Source of the DNA: Ruminococcus_C sp963590855
GTDB lineage: Bacteria > Bacillota > Clostridia > Oscillospirales > Ruminococcaceae
Assembly: GCA_963590855.1 (NCBI GenBank)
Contig: CAVAQT010000009.1
Location: forward strand, 12,539 to 76,538
Reading direction: 5' to 3'
DNA length: 64,000 nt
Of this stretch, positions 16,977 through 25,847 are shown one piece after another. The translations under genes were made by a program, and so were the position numbers. Position 1 is the stretch's first letter. The number at the start of each line of letters is the position of its first letter. The notes below the pieces were generated by a model. It was not told the DNA's origin. It ran no database searches and saw nothing but the letters and a program-made list of their open reading frames with translations.

Positions 16977-18125
16977 ATGAAACGTGTAGTTTTTCTCGGT
17001 GCAGCGGCGGCGACGCTGGTGCAGTTTACAAGATATGATCTCACCGCCCTGCAAACCCTGGGCTGTGAGATCCACATGGTCTGTAACATGCAGGACGGCA
17101 CACTCTCAGAGGAGGCGCTCTCCCGGTTTCAGGAGGAATTTCCCCACCTGCACTGGCACGACCTGCCCTTTCTCGACAGTGCCTGCGCCCTGCGGCAGAA
17201 CCGAGAAGCATATACCCAGCTGGTCACGCTGCTGAAAGAACTGCAGCCGGCGCTGCTCCACTGCCGCGGCACCATCGCCGGACAGTACGGCCGCCGCGCC
17301 GCAGAAGCGCTTCAGATCCCGGTGTTCTATACCGCCCACGACTTCCGCGTCTTTCACGGCTGCCTGCTCTCTGAGCGTCTCTGGTTCTCCGCCGTGGAAC
17401 GCCGCCACCGCAAGGCGACCGACCTGTTTTTTGCGGTGTGTCCCGAGGATGCTGCCTATGCCGAAAAGCACCTGGGCATCCCGCATGTGGTCTCGCTCCC
17501 GGACACCGGTCTGGACTGTGACAAATACGCCATGCCCAGCCGCACGCGGGAAGCCGTCCGGAAAGAGCTGGGCATCCCGCAGGATGCCATTGTGCTGCTG
17601 TCGGTGGGCACGCTGCGGATGCAGAAGCGGTTTCGCGTGGTCATGCAGGCGATGACCCGTCTGCGCACCCTGGAGCAGCTGCACTATGTCATCTGCGGCG
17701 ACGGCCCGGATATGCCGTTTCTGCAAAAGCTTATCCGAAAGCTGCATCTGGAGTCCCGTGTACACCTCCTGGGCTACCGCACAGATATCCCGGATATGCT
17801 GGGCGCGGCAGATATTTTCTGCATGCCGTCCCGCCGGGAGGGCTGCGGCATGGCGGCGCTGGAAGCAATGGCTGCCGGGCTGCCCCTGATTACCGTGCGC
17901 AATCACGGCACAAAAACCTATGCCGAAAAGGGCGAAAGCGCATTCTGTCTCAAGGGTGATCTGGTCACCAGCTGCGCTGATGCCATTGCACAGCTGGCAG
18001 AGAACAAGCTGCTCCGGCGGCAGATGGGCGCACACAACCGCGCCGCCGCCACTGCCTTTTCCGACAAGGACAGAATGATGACGCTCCGGAAGTATTATCA
18101 GGAATATCTGGGCGACGCGGAGTAA
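16977..18125 (+). CDS. GT4-family glycosyltransferase
   Basis: A 382-residue GT-B fold enzyme: N-terminal acceptor domain (about 1-175) and C-terminal Glycos_transf_1 domain (about 190-370) with the nucleotide-sugar site FCMPSRREGCGMAALEAMA (E-x7-E). It resembles EpsD/EpsF-type exopolysaccharide transferases; donor and acceptor are unknown. There is no polysaccharide cluster around it, so it may act on a glycolipid or on surface decoration. Confidence 0.88.
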   Translation: MKRVVFLGAAAATLVQFTRYDLTALQTLGCEIHMVCNMQDGTLSEEALSRFQEEFPHLHWHDLPFLDSACALRQNREAYTQLVTLLKELQPALLHCRGTIAGQYGRRAAEALQIPVFYTAHDFRVFHGCLLSERLWFSAVERRHRKATDLFFAVCPEDAAYAEKHLGIPHVVSLPDTGLDCDKYAMPSRTREAVRKELGIPQDAIVLLSVGTLRMQKRFRVVMQAMTRLRTLEQLHYVICGDGPDMPFLQKLIRKLHLESRVHLLGYRTDIPDMLGAADIFCMPSRREGCGMAALEAMAAGLPLITVRNHGTKTYAEKGESAFCLKGDLVTSCADAIAQLAENKLLRRQMGAHNRAAATAFSDKDRMMTLRKYYQEYLGDAE

Positions 18126-18194
18126 TGCACATTCCCTCCTCCTGCCGCATACCATAGCATTAAGGCATATGCCCCAGGAAGGAGGGAAAACGCC

Positions 18195-18473
18195 ATGCCG
18201 CCTCAAACGCCTGCCCGTCCCCTGTGTACCCTGGCATACGGCGAAACCGCCGTGATCGCCAGCATCTATCTGCACGGCGCGATCCGTCAGCGCCTACAGG
18301 ATCTGGGATGGATCCCCGGCACAGCCATTCGCCGGCTGCACACCGCCGGGAGCGGTGACCCTACTGCCTATGCCGTCCGCGGCGGTGTCATTGCACTGCG
18401 CCGCTGCGATGCGAAAATGATCCTGGTAGAACCACCGCAAACCAATGCCACACACAAAAGCCACACCCCGTAG
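18195..18473 (+). CDS. FeoA-domain protein
   Basis: A 92-residue protein with an SH3-like FeoA core (about 8-78: RQRLQDLGWIPGTAIRRL, YAVRGGVIALRR). FeoA-type domains accompany ferrous iron transporters or serve as regulatory domains; no feoB is next to it, so its partner is unknown. GGAAGGAGG precedes the ATG. It follows the glycosyltransferase by 70 bases and is probably co-transcribed. Confidence 0.8.
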   Translation: MPPQTPARPLCTLAYGETAVIASIYLHGAIRQRLQDLGWIPGTAIRRLHTAGSGDPTAYAVRGGVIALRRCDAKMILVEPPQTNATHKSHTP

Positions 18474-18487
18474 GATGTGGCTTTTTT
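18457..18487 (+). terminator. Terminator of the glycosyltransferase/FeoA unit
   Basis: AAAAGCCACA pairs with TGTGGCTTTT, followed by TT. The left arm overlaps the last codons of the FeoA gene. Confidence 0.85.
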
Positions 18488-18522
18488 GACGTATATTTCA
18501 TGTCAGACGCGTGCAGTGGTTC

Positions 18523-20124
18523 TTATTTTCCGTTTTCCTTTTTCCACGCCAGATACTCTTCATAAGTGCCCTGCCGGTCGATGCAGCCGTCCGGGGTGAT
18601 CTCGATAATGCGGTTTGCCACCGTCTCCAGAATCTCGTGGTCGTGAGAGGACAGAATGACAACGCCCTTAAAGTTCACCAGGCCGTTATTCACCGCAGTG
18701 ATGCTCTCCAGATCCAGGTGGTTGGTGGGTCTGTCCAGCAGCAGCACGTTGGAGTGGAACAGCATCATCCGGGCAAACATGCAGCGCACCTTTTCGCCGC
18801 CGGACAGCACCTTTACCGGCTTGTAGATGTCGTCGCCGGAGAACAGCATTCTCCCCAGGAAGCCCCGGAGGAAGGTCTCGGTCTCATCCGCAGTGGAATA
18901 CTGCCGGATCCAGTCCAGAATAGAGTCATCGTTATCGTTGAAATAGGCGGAGTTGTCCACCGGGAAGTACGAGGTCGAAGTGGAAACGCCCCACTTGAAT
19001 GTGCCCTCGTCCGGCGTTTCCTCCTCCATAAGGATCTTGAACAGCATGGTGATCGCCTGCTCGCTCTCCCCGATAAATGCCACCTTGTCGGTGCGTCCCA
19101 GGGTGAAGCTGACATTGTTCAGCAGCTTTACGCCGTCCACTGTTTTGGAGATGCCGCTGACCTGGAGCACTTCCTTACCCAGTTCCCGATCCATGTCGAA
19201 TCCGATAAACGGATAACGGCGGCTGGATGCCGGCAGTTCCTCGACGGTCAGATTATCCAGCAGCTTCCGGCGCGAGGTCGCCTGCTTGGACTTGGACTTA
19301 TTGGCAGAGAACCGGGCGATAAAGGTTTTCAGCTCGGCGATCTTGTCCTCTACCTTTTTGTTCTGCTGCTTGATGAGCCGCTGCATCATCTGGCTGGACT
19401 CATACCAGAACTCATAGTTGCCCACATACATCTTGATCTTGGTATAGTCGATATCGACAATATGGGTGCAGACGTCGTTGAGGAAGTGGCGGTCATGGGA
19501 AACCACGATAACTGTACCGAAATACTCGGACAGAAAGTCCTCCAGCCAGGCGATGGCATCGATGTCCAGGTGGTTGGTAGGCTCGTCCATGAGGATGATA
19601 TCCGGATTGCCGAACAGCGCCTGCGCCAGCAGGACTTTCACCTTTTCATTACCGGAGAGGTCTGCCATCTGCTGATAGAGCAGCTCTTCCGGCAGACCCA
19701 GACCCTGGATCAGCTTGGAGGCATTGGCATCCGCCTCCCAGCCGTCCAGTTCGGCGAACTCCGCTTCCAGTTCAGACGCGAGAATGCCGTCCTCTTCGCT
19801 GAAATCCTCCTTGGCATAGAGGGCATCCTTCTGCTGCATGATATCATAGAGCCGCTGATTACCCATAATAATCGTATCCAGGACAGTATAGGCATCATAA
19901 GCGAAGTGATCCTGCTTGAGGACGCTCATGCGGAGATTTTTCGGGATCGTGACCTCACCGGTGGTAGGTTTCAGCTGACCGCAGAGGATTTTCAGGAATG
20001 TGGATTTTCCGGCACCGTTTGCGCCGATGACGCCGTAGCAGTTGCCGGGATTGAATTGAAGGTCTACATTTTTAAACAGCGTGTCGCCGCCGAATTGCAG
20101 ACTGACATTGGAAACAGTAATCAT
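18523..20124 (-). CDS. ABC-F family ATPase with degenerate second nucleotide-binding domain
   Basis: A 533-residue soluble ABC-F protein with two ABC domains and the linker (about residues 240-300), of the YkpA/YbiT type; ABC-F proteins act on the ribosome. NBD1 is complete: GANGAGKST, signature LSGNEKVKV, Walker B LMDEPTNHLD. NBD2 keeps LSGGEKVRC, but its P-loop reads IGESEQAITMLFKI, without Gly-Lys-Thr, and its Walker B reads LLDRPTNHLD, with Arg in place of the catalytic Glu. Start MITVSNVSLQFGG at 20122-20124 behind GAAAGG. Confidence 0.92.
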   Translation of the reverse strand: MITVSNVSLQFGGDTLFKNVDLQFNPGNCYGVIGANGAGKSTFLKILCGQLKPTTGEVTIPKNLRMSVLKQDHFAYDAYTVLDTIIMGNQRLYDIMQQKDALYAKEDFSEEDGILASELEAEFAELDGWEADANASKLIQGLGLPEELLYQQMADLSGNEKVKVLLAQALFGNPDIILMDEPTNHLDIDAIAWLEDFLSEYFGTVIVVSHDRHFLNDVCTHIVDIDYTKIKMYVGNYEFWYESSQMMQRLIKQQNKKVEDKIAELKTFIARFSANKSKSKQATSRRKLLDNLTVEELPASSRRYPFIGFDMDRELGKEVLQVSGISKTVDGVKLLNNVSFTLGRTDKVAFIGESEQAITMLFKILMEEETPDEGTFKWGVSTSTSYFPVDNSAYFNDNDDSILDWIRQYSTADETETFLRGFLGRMLFSGDDIYKPVKVLSGGEKVRCMFARMMLFHSNVLLLDRPTNHLDLESITAVNNGLVNFKGVVILSSHDHEILETVANRIIEITPDGCIDRQGTYEEYLAWKKENGK

Positions 20125-20162
20125 ATTGTACCTTTCTAATTGTAATCTCATATATATTGTAT

Positions 20163-20753
20163 CACACTGCCAGTCGTGTGATACATTGCCGTTTTATAAA
20201 AGGGTAGGCGATAAGCTTTTCTTTTTTTGCTTCTTTTTTTCTTTTCAGTAAAGAAAAAAAGAAGGGTAATTTTTGCAAATCCCTCTGTCAGCTACGCTGA
20301 CATCTCCCTTTTCAAGGGAGACAGAGGAGTCTCGGGCGAACGCTGTTCGCCCCTACGGTGATGATGCGGAGACTTTTTGCGCAGCAAACGCTATAAAAAC
20401 AACAAAAACCATACCTCAAACAAACACCCAGAAAGCCACGCCGCAAGTACCGGCAAAGGCAACTATCAGCGTTTGCAAGCCAAAGGCGGACAGCGAGGGC
20501 AACGAGCGATTCCGCCGGATGGTTTCACAGCGTTTTCCCTAAAGCAGTGTTGCCGGGATGATTTCAGTTAACGGGCGAACACTGTTCGCCCCTACGGTAA
20601 GCCTTTTTCAAGAGGGACAAATCGACTCCTCTGCCCTGTCGGGCATCTCCTCTATGAGAGGAGACCATTTGTAAAGCCTCCTCTACAGAGGAGGTGGCAC
20701 GCAGTGCCGGAGGAGTCACTAGACTCGCCAGAGGATTCTCGCGTCCCACACGA
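20163..20753. repeat. Mosaic intergenic repeat block 2
   Basis: No gene. It repeats the order of block 1 about 10.9 kb away: GTGTGATACATTGCCG, the hairpin CTTCTTTTTTTCTTTT/AAAGAAAAAAAGAAG (about 20230-20264), GCGCAGCAAACGC, GGCGGACAGCGAG, CGATTCCGCCGGATGGTTTC, AGCAGTGTTGCCG. It also holds two palindromes GGGCGAACRCTGTTCGCCC (about 20335 and 20573) and a small inverted-repeat module around CTCCTCTACAGAGGAGG (20640-20720). Confidence 0.85.
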
Positions 20754-20754
20754 T

Positions 20755-20797
20755 AAAAAAACGCCCTGCCTGCGGAGAATCCCCCACGAACAGGGCG
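20755..20797 (-). terminator. Terminator of the dnaX-ybaB-recR operon
   Basis: CGCCCTG (20762-20768) pairs with CAGGGCG (20791-20797); the minus-strand RNA ends in seven U. Confidence 0.8.
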
Positions 20798-20820
20798 AAT
20801 ATTTCTTGCAAAAATAACGC

Positions 20821-21423
20821 TTACATCGCCGTCCGGTTTTCCAGCGCCTTGAACAGCGTCACCTCGTCGGCATATTCCAGCGAGCCGCCTACCGGCAGAC
20901 CAAACGCCAGACGCGTGACCTTGACTCCCAGCGGCTCTAACAGCTGCGCCAGGTACATGGCTGTGGCATCGCCCTCTACCGTGGGATTCGTCGCCATAAT
21001 AACTTCCCGTACCTTGCCGCCCTGTAACCGCGCCAGCAGTTCCCGGATGCGCAGCTTGTCCGGTGTCACCCCGTCAATGGGCGAGATCAGACCGTGCAGC
21101 ACATGGTATACCCCGGTATATTCACCGGTGCGCTCCAGCGCCGTCACATCCTTGGGGCTTTCCACCACACAGACTACGCCATGATCGCGCTCTTCGTCTG
21201 CACAGATGGGGCAAAGCTCCAGATCCGTCAGGTTCTGACAGCAGGGACAGTAGTGGATGTCCCGTTTTGCGGCAAGCAGGGCATTGGCAAACCGCTCTAC
21301 GTCCTCTTCCGGACGGGAGATGATGGAATATGCCAGGCGCTGCGCCGTTTTCAGCCCGATGCCCGGCAGCTTCGCGAACTCCTCCGCCAGAAGCTCCAGC
21401 GGAAGGGCATTGTATCCTGCCAT
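20821..21423 (-). CDS. recR: Recombination protein RecR
   Basis: RecR works with RecO/RecF in gap repair and RecA loading. The 200-residue protein has the helix-hairpin-helix (LPGIGLKTAQRLAY), a zinc finger (CPCCQNLTDLELCPIC) and a Toprim domain (VCVVESPKDVTALE). It lies 9 bases after ybaB in the conserved dnaX-ybaB-recR order. Confidence 0.97.
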   Translation of the reverse strand: MAGYNALPLELLAEEFAKLPGIGLKTAQRLAYSIISRPEEDVERFANALLAAKRDIHYCPCCQNLTDLELCPICADEERDHGVVCVVESPKDVTALERTGEYTGVYHVLHGLISPIDGVTPDKLRIRELLARLQGGKVREVIMATNPTVEGDATAMYLAQLLEPLGVKVTRLAFGLPVGGSLEYADEVTLFKALENRTAM

Positions 21424-21432
21424 GGACGCGGC

Positions 21433-21780
21433 TTAAAACAGACCCGGGAGAGAAACACCGCCGGTGATCTTGCTCATTTCAGACTCTGTGGTTGCTTCTA
21501 CCTGGTTCACAGCTTCGTTGACTGCGCTGATGATGAGATCCTGGAGCATCTCGATGTCCTCCGGATCAACGACCTCCGGCTTGATCTCCAGAGCCTTAAC
21601 GGTCTTTTTGCCGGTAACAGTTACGCTGACTGCGCCGCCGCCTGCGGTTGCAGTAAAGTCACGGCTCTCGATGTCCTCCTGGAGTTCGGAGATCTCGTCC
21701 TGCATCTTCTGTGCCTGACGGATCATTGCGTTCATATTCTGGGCGCCGCCCTGGTTCTGTTTCGGTAATCTTGCTCTCAT
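21433..21780 (-). CDS. ybaB: YbaB/EbfC nucleoid-associated protein
   Basis: A 115-residue DNA-binding protein with the family core (MNAMIRQAQKMQDEISELQE, VTGKKTVKALEIKPEVV). It coats DNA as a dimer. The ATG at 21778-21780 is used; an earlier TTG lies inside its own ribosome binding site. Confidence 0.94.
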   Translation of the reverse strand: MRARLPKQNQGGAQNMNAMIRQAQKMQDEISELQEDIESRDFTATAGGGAVSVTVTGKKTVKALEIKPEVVDPEDIEMLQDLIISAVNEAVNQVEATTESEMSKITGGVSLPGLF

Positions 21781-21874
21781 GAGATGATCTTTCCTTTCCA
21801 ATATAGCAATATATCACAGCGCGGTACAAGTGCGCTGTCTTGTCTTTCGCACCACTTCGGATGCGGTTTTCACA

Positions 21875-23419
21875 TTAGGATTCCACAGCGGTATCCAGGT
21901 GATGCTCCATGGCTTTCTGCACCAGATTCTGCGCCTTGGATGCCTGCTGTTCCGGCTCGCTGCATTTTGCGCGGATGTTGTACTCCACGCCCAGGAACTG
22001 CTTGACGGTCTCCCGGAGAGACACGGCGTTTTCCTTGCTTTTCAGCAGCGTCAGGAAAAAGCGGTTTTTCGCCACGATCAGCATGGTGTTTCCTGCCACA
22101 AAGGCACTGGACTCCGCCAGGCTGCCGGACACTGCCGGGTTGACTTCCTGATATGCCGCCAGAATATCCGCCCAGTTGCCCACCGGACGAAAATCCGACG
22201 CTTTCAGCGGTTTGGATGCCGCCGGAGACTCGCTTTCCGCCGGCGGTGCGGCAGACGTTTCCGGCACGGCAGGCTGTACCTGCGGCGCTGCCGGAGCAGC
22301 AGCCTGTACCGGGGCAGTCTGCACCGGGGCGGCGATGTGGGGCACGGCAAGCTGCAGCAGCGCCATTTCCAGTTCCACACGCTTTCCCGGATTGCGCTGC
22401 ATGCGCTCCCGGCAGTCCTGGAGCAGTGCAATCCGCCCCAGGATGGTGTCCAGATCCGGCTGCTGCGCCAGCTGTTCCAGCCGCTGCCGCTCGTCCGGGA
22501 GACAGGTCAGCAGCTCCGGCTGTCCCGAACCGGCTTTCAGCAGCATCATATTCCGCAGCTGTTCCAGCAGTTCGTCACAGAGCCGCACCATGTCCTTGGA
22601 CTGGTCATAGAGCGCCCCGGTGCATGCCAGCGCCTTTGCAGCATCCTGTGCCTGAATGGCTTCCAGAATGGCAAACACACTGTCCCGTCCGGCAACGCCT
22701 GCCGCCGCCGTGACCGAAGCCGCCGTAATGGCATCGCCGCCGGATGCGCATTGATCCAGCAGAGACAGCGCATCCCGCATTCCGCCGTCGGACAGGTGCG
22801 CGATCAGCTGCGCCGCCTCCGGTTCGAGGGGGATCTGCTCTTCTCCGGCGATATATTCCAGACGCGCCGCGATATCGGCGGTGCGGATGCGGTGAAAATC
22901 ATAGCGCTGGCAGCGCGAGATGATGGTCGCCGGCACCTTGTGGACTTCTGTGGTCGCCAGAATGAATTTCACATATTCCGGCGGCTCTTCCATGACCTTC
23001 AGCAGCGCGCCCCAGGCACTGGGAGACAGCATATGCACCTCGTCGATGATATACACCTTATACCGGCAGCGCTCCGGCAGATACACCGTGCCCTCCCGGA
23101 GATCCCGGATGTCCTCGACGCTGTTGTTGGACGCGGCGTCGATCTCGATGATGTCCGACAGCGCGCCGCGTTCCGCCTCCCGGCAGATGTCGCATTCCAG
23201 ACAGGGATTTCCCTCCGGCGTGCGGTGCTCACAGTTCACTGTCTTTGCCAGGATCCGGGCGCAGGTCGTCTTGCCGGTTCCCCGGGAACCGGTAAAGAGA
23301 TAGGCATGCGCCGTCTTTCCCTCCCGGATCTGATTCCGGAGCGCCGTCGTAATATGCGGCTGTGAGATCACATCGTCAAACGACCGCGGCCGCCACTTTC
23401 GGTATAACGCCTGATACAA
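21875..23419 (-). CDS. dnaX: DNA polymerase III subunit gamma/tau, TTG start
   Basis: The clamp-loader ATPase, 514 residues: P-loop GSRGTGKTT (about 45), a zinc site with four Cys (CEHRTPEGNPCLECDIC), IIDEVHML (Walker B), then domain III and an Ala/Pro-rich linker (about 370-420) before the C-terminal region. The start is TTG at 23417-23419 (LYQALYRKWRPRSF, matching the conserved start of the family), preceded by GGGAGG at 8 bases. An in-frame ATG at 23446 has no ribosome binding site and would add nine unrelated residues. The SRP RNA gene lies just upstream, as in B. subtilis. Confidence 0.95.
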   Translation of the reverse strand: MYQALYRKWRPRSFDDVISQPHITTALRNQIREGKTAHAYLFTGSRGTGKTTCARILAKTVNCEHRTPEGNPCLECDICREAERGALSDIIEIDAASNNSVEDIRDLREGTVYLPERCRYKVYIIDEVHMLSPSAWGALLKVMEEPPEYVKFILATTEVHKVPATIISRCQRYDFHRIRTADIAARLEYIAGEEQIPLEPEAAQLIAHLSDGGMRDALSLLDQCASGGDAITAASVTAAAGVAGRDSVFAILEAIQAQDAAKALACTGALYDQSKDMVRLCDELLEQLRNMMLLKAGSGQPELLTCLPDERQRLEQLAQQPDLDTILGRIALLQDCRERMQRNPGKRVELEMALLQLAVPHIAAPVQTAPVQAAAPAAPQVQPAVPETSAAPPAESESPAASKPLKASDFRPVGNWADILAAYQEVNPAVSGSLAESSAFVAGNTMLIVAKNRFFLTLLKSKENAVSLRETVKQFLGVEYNIRAKCSEPEQQASKAQNLVQKAMEHHLDTAVES

Positions 23420-23462
23420 CCCCTGCACCTCCCAGCAGAAACGCATTTTTGCGTCAAAAAAA

Positions 23463-23588
23463 TTCCGGAACATAGGTGTGCAGGTTTGCTGCGGCACACA
23501 AAACAATCCGCTTAATGCTGCTCGGTCCCCCGCCTGACATGGTTCACGGTGCTTTGTTGCACAGGACCCGCACACCTATATTCCGGAA
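23463..23588 (-). ncRNA. ffs: Signal recognition particle RNA (small bacterial type)
   Basis: On the minus strand the region contains the conserved SRP apical core: GAACCATGTCAGG, then CGG-GGGA-CCG (helix 8 capped by a GNRA tetraloop), then AGCAGCATTAAG. GTGCCGCAG follows, and a long terminal stem pairs TAGGTGTGCGGG with CCTGCACACCTA. The position directly upstream of dnaX is the same as in B. subtilis. The ends are approximate (about 126 nt). It is the partner of Ffh (4554-5969). Confidence 0.93.
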
Positions 23589-23621
23589 TCCGTTCCTGAT
23601 GTCAACGCATCAGATATTTGT

Positions 23622-23650
23622 ATTATAGCATACTCTTACAGAAAATGCAA
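23622..23650 (-). promoter_or_regulatory. Sigma-A promoter of the SRP RNA gene
   Basis: TTGCAT (23645-23650), 17 base spacer, TATAAT (23622-23627), minus strand. Predicted start about 23615. Confidence 0.8.
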
Positions 23651-23691
23651 GTGTTTTTCAAAAAAAATCGGAGAAATCCCTCTTCCCGGCG

Positions 23692-25095
23692 TTACCGTTC
23701 CTCTAAGGGCACATACGCCTGGGGCTCTGCCACGGAGAGATATGCCGGGCGAATGATCTTCCGGCAGTTGATGAGCTCTTCCAGGCGGTGCGCCGACCAG
23801 CCGGCGATCCGGGCAATGGCGAAGATGGGCGTAAACAGATCCATGGGCAGCCCCAGCATCCGATACACAAAACCGCTGTAGAAGTCCACGTTGGCGCAGA
23901 CGCCCTTGTAGATCTTCCGGTTCTGGGTGATGACCTCTTTCGCCAGGCGCTCGACGGTGGCATAGAGCTGATACTCGTCATGGCAGCCCTTCTCATCCGA
24001 CAGCTGTTCCACAAAGGATTTCAGGATCACGGCTCTGGGGTCGGAGACAGAGTAGACCGCATGTCCCATGCCGTAGATCAGGCCGCTGTGATCGAAGCCC
24101 TCGCCCCGGAGCAGTCCCTTGAGGTATTCCCGAAGCGCGTCCTCGTCCTGCCAGTCCGGGCAGTGCTGCTTGAGATCCTCGAACATTTCCATGACCTTGA
24201 TGTTTGCGCCGCCGTGCTTCGGGCCTTTCAGAGAGCCGAGGGCAGCCGCAATGGTGGAATAGGTATCCGTCCCGGAGGAGGAGACCACATGCACCGTAAA
24301 GGCGGAGTTGTTGCCGCCGCCGTGTTCCGCGTGCAGCACCAGGCAGAGATCCAGGAGCTTGGCTTCCAGCCGGGTGTACTTGCCGTCCGGCCGCATCATG
24401 TAGAGGATATTCTCCGCAATGGAAAGCTTCGGGTCGGGGTTCCGGATGAGCATGCTCTTGTCGTTCCGGAAGTACATGGATGCCTGATAGCCGAACACCG
24501 CCAGCGACGGGAACTGGGATACCAGCTGGATGCTCTGGCGCATCACATTGGACAGACTGGTATCATCCGGCTTGGGGTCATAGGCGTGGAGCGCCAGGAC
24601 GCACTTCGCCATGGTATTCATAATGTTGTCGCTGGGCATCTTCATGATGACGCCGCTGTTGAAGTGATTGGGCAGCTCCTGATAGTCTGTCAGCAGGCTC
24701 TTGAACTGTTCCAGTTCTGTTTCCTTCGGCAGATGTCCCATGAGCAGCAGATAGACGATCTCCTCAAAGCCAAAGCGGTCGTGGGTGATAAAGCCCTGCA
24801 CCAGCTCTTCGATGGGGATGCCGCGGTACAGCAGCTGTCCCGGCGCAGGCACTTCCTTACCGTCTACGATCTGGGTGGCGGATACCTTACTAATGGTAGT
24901 CAGACCGGCGCGGACACCTCTGCCGTCCAGATCCCGGAGACCGCGCTTGACTTCATGCTTGACATAGAGCTCCTGCTCGATCTCATAGTGGGGTGCAGCG
25001 TCTGCCGTCAGCTGATCTACCAGCTGCATATCGTGCTTATACTGTGCGATCATCTGCTGGATCTTCGCGGAATGCAGCAGTTTTTCTTTTTTCAT
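23692..25095 (-). CDS. Citrate synthase
   Basis: A 467-residue citrate/2-methylcitrate synthase family enzyme that condenses acetyl-CoA with oxaloacetate. Catalytic motifs: AEHGGGNNSAFTVHVV (His), GLIYGMGHAVYSVSDPRA (His) and DFYSGFVYRMLG (Asp). The N-terminal extension of about 60 residues is typical of the long clostridial form. Start MKKEKLLHSAK at 25093-25095 behind GAGGAAG. It stands alone with a perfect consensus promoter; no aconitase or isocitrate dehydrogenase is adjacent. In a fermenting anaerobe the likely role is glutamate biosynthesis. Confidence 0.93.
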   Translation of the reverse strand: MKKEKLLHSAKIQQMIAQYKHDMQLVDQLTADAAPHYEIEQELYVKHEVKRGLRDLDGRGVRAGLTTISKVSATQIVDGKEVPAPGQLLYRGIPIEELVQGFITHDRFGFEEIVYLLLMGHLPKETELEQFKSLLTDYQELPNHFNSGVIMKMPSDNIMNTMAKCVLALHAYDPKPDDTSLSNVMRQSIQLVSQFPSLAVFGYQASMYFRNDKSMLIRNPDPKLSIAENILYMMRPDGKYTRLEAKLLDLCLVLHAEHGGGNNSAFTVHVVSSSGTDTYSTIAAALGSLKGPKHGGANIKVMEMFEDLKQHCPDWQDEDALREYLKGLLRGEGFDHSGLIYGMGHAVYSVSDPRAVILKSFVEQLSDEKGCHDEYQLYATVERLAKEVITQNRKIYKGVCANVDFYSGFVYRMLGLPMDLFTPIFAIARIAGWSAHRLEELINCRKIIRPAYLSVAEPQAYVPLEER

Positions 25096-25229
25096 CTTGT
25101 CTTCCTCTCTCCGGCGGAACAGGCTCGCAGAGCTTGCTCCATGCTGTTTCGTATGATACCCCGTGTGCAGAATGCAACACTTTGTGAACAATCTGCATAA
25201 TACCATCCTGAAAAAGTTGATTTCTTTTT

Positions 25230-25258
25230 ATTATACCCGATTTCCGCGGATTTGTCAA
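25230..25258 (-). promoter_or_regulatory. Consensus sigma-A promoter of the citrate synthase gene
   Basis: TTGACA (25253-25258), 17 base spacer, TATAAT (25230-25235), minus strand. Both boxes match the consensus at all six positions. Confidence 0.9.
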
Positions 25259-25557
25259 GCCGCTGCCCGGCTTTTCGCACGATCCCCGGCACTGCTCCGT
25301 ATCAAGCCTGGAAACCGCGTGTTCTGCCGGAGGCATGGGGTTTCTCTCAAGCCCTGCTCCGCCCGATGCGCCTTGTTTTGTGAACATTTCGTATCATTTC
25401 CGCAAGAAGCGCCACGTTTCAGACATGATATTTTCATCTTTCCCATTCTGTCGCAGAGGTTTCCTCACGCAATTTTCCGGTTTTTTGGCAATTGACGAAA
25501 AGCATTTTCCCTGCCGTGTCGCTTTTGTAAATTTTTAAAATAAAACCGGAAGGCATC

Positions 25558-25586
25558 TTGCATTCGCCGCTTTCGTATGATAAAAT
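25558..25586 (+). promoter_or_regulatory. Sigma-A promoter of the ROK regulator gene
   Basis: TTGCAT (25558-25563), 17 base spacer, TAAAAT (25581-25586). It gives a leader of about 255 bases before the gene. Between 25259 and 25557 I see no gene. Confidence 0.7.
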
Positions 25587-25680
25587 AGATAAAAAGAAAC
25601 CGTTCTCATAGGAAAAGTATGTGGATTTTCAACCTGTTTCCGGAGCATCGGTTTCTGCATACGAAACAGCGAAATCTTAA

Positions 25681-25770
25681 GGCTTGTTTGAGACCCGGCG
25701 ATATTCGGAAAAACGCGCAGACAATGATGGATGGGCGTCCGGACGACTGCGCGGCATTTTCAAACAAGCC
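25681..25770 (+). other. Nested inverted repeats in the leader of the ROK gene
   Basis: GGCTTGTTTGA (25681-25691) pairs with TCAAACAAGCC (25760-25770); inside it GCGCAG (25715-25720) pairs with CTGCGC (25747-25752), and CGTCC (25736-25740) with GGACG (25741-25745). The RNA could form one long interrupted hairpin about 80 bases before the start codon. It could be a regulatory leader or a small inserted palindromic element. Confidence 0.6.
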
Positions 25771-25847
25771 CTGGGCAACACCGCGCAAAGCCCCACAGCG
25801 GCGCTGCGCCGTGCTGCCCTTACCATTTTAAAAGAGGAATTATCAAT

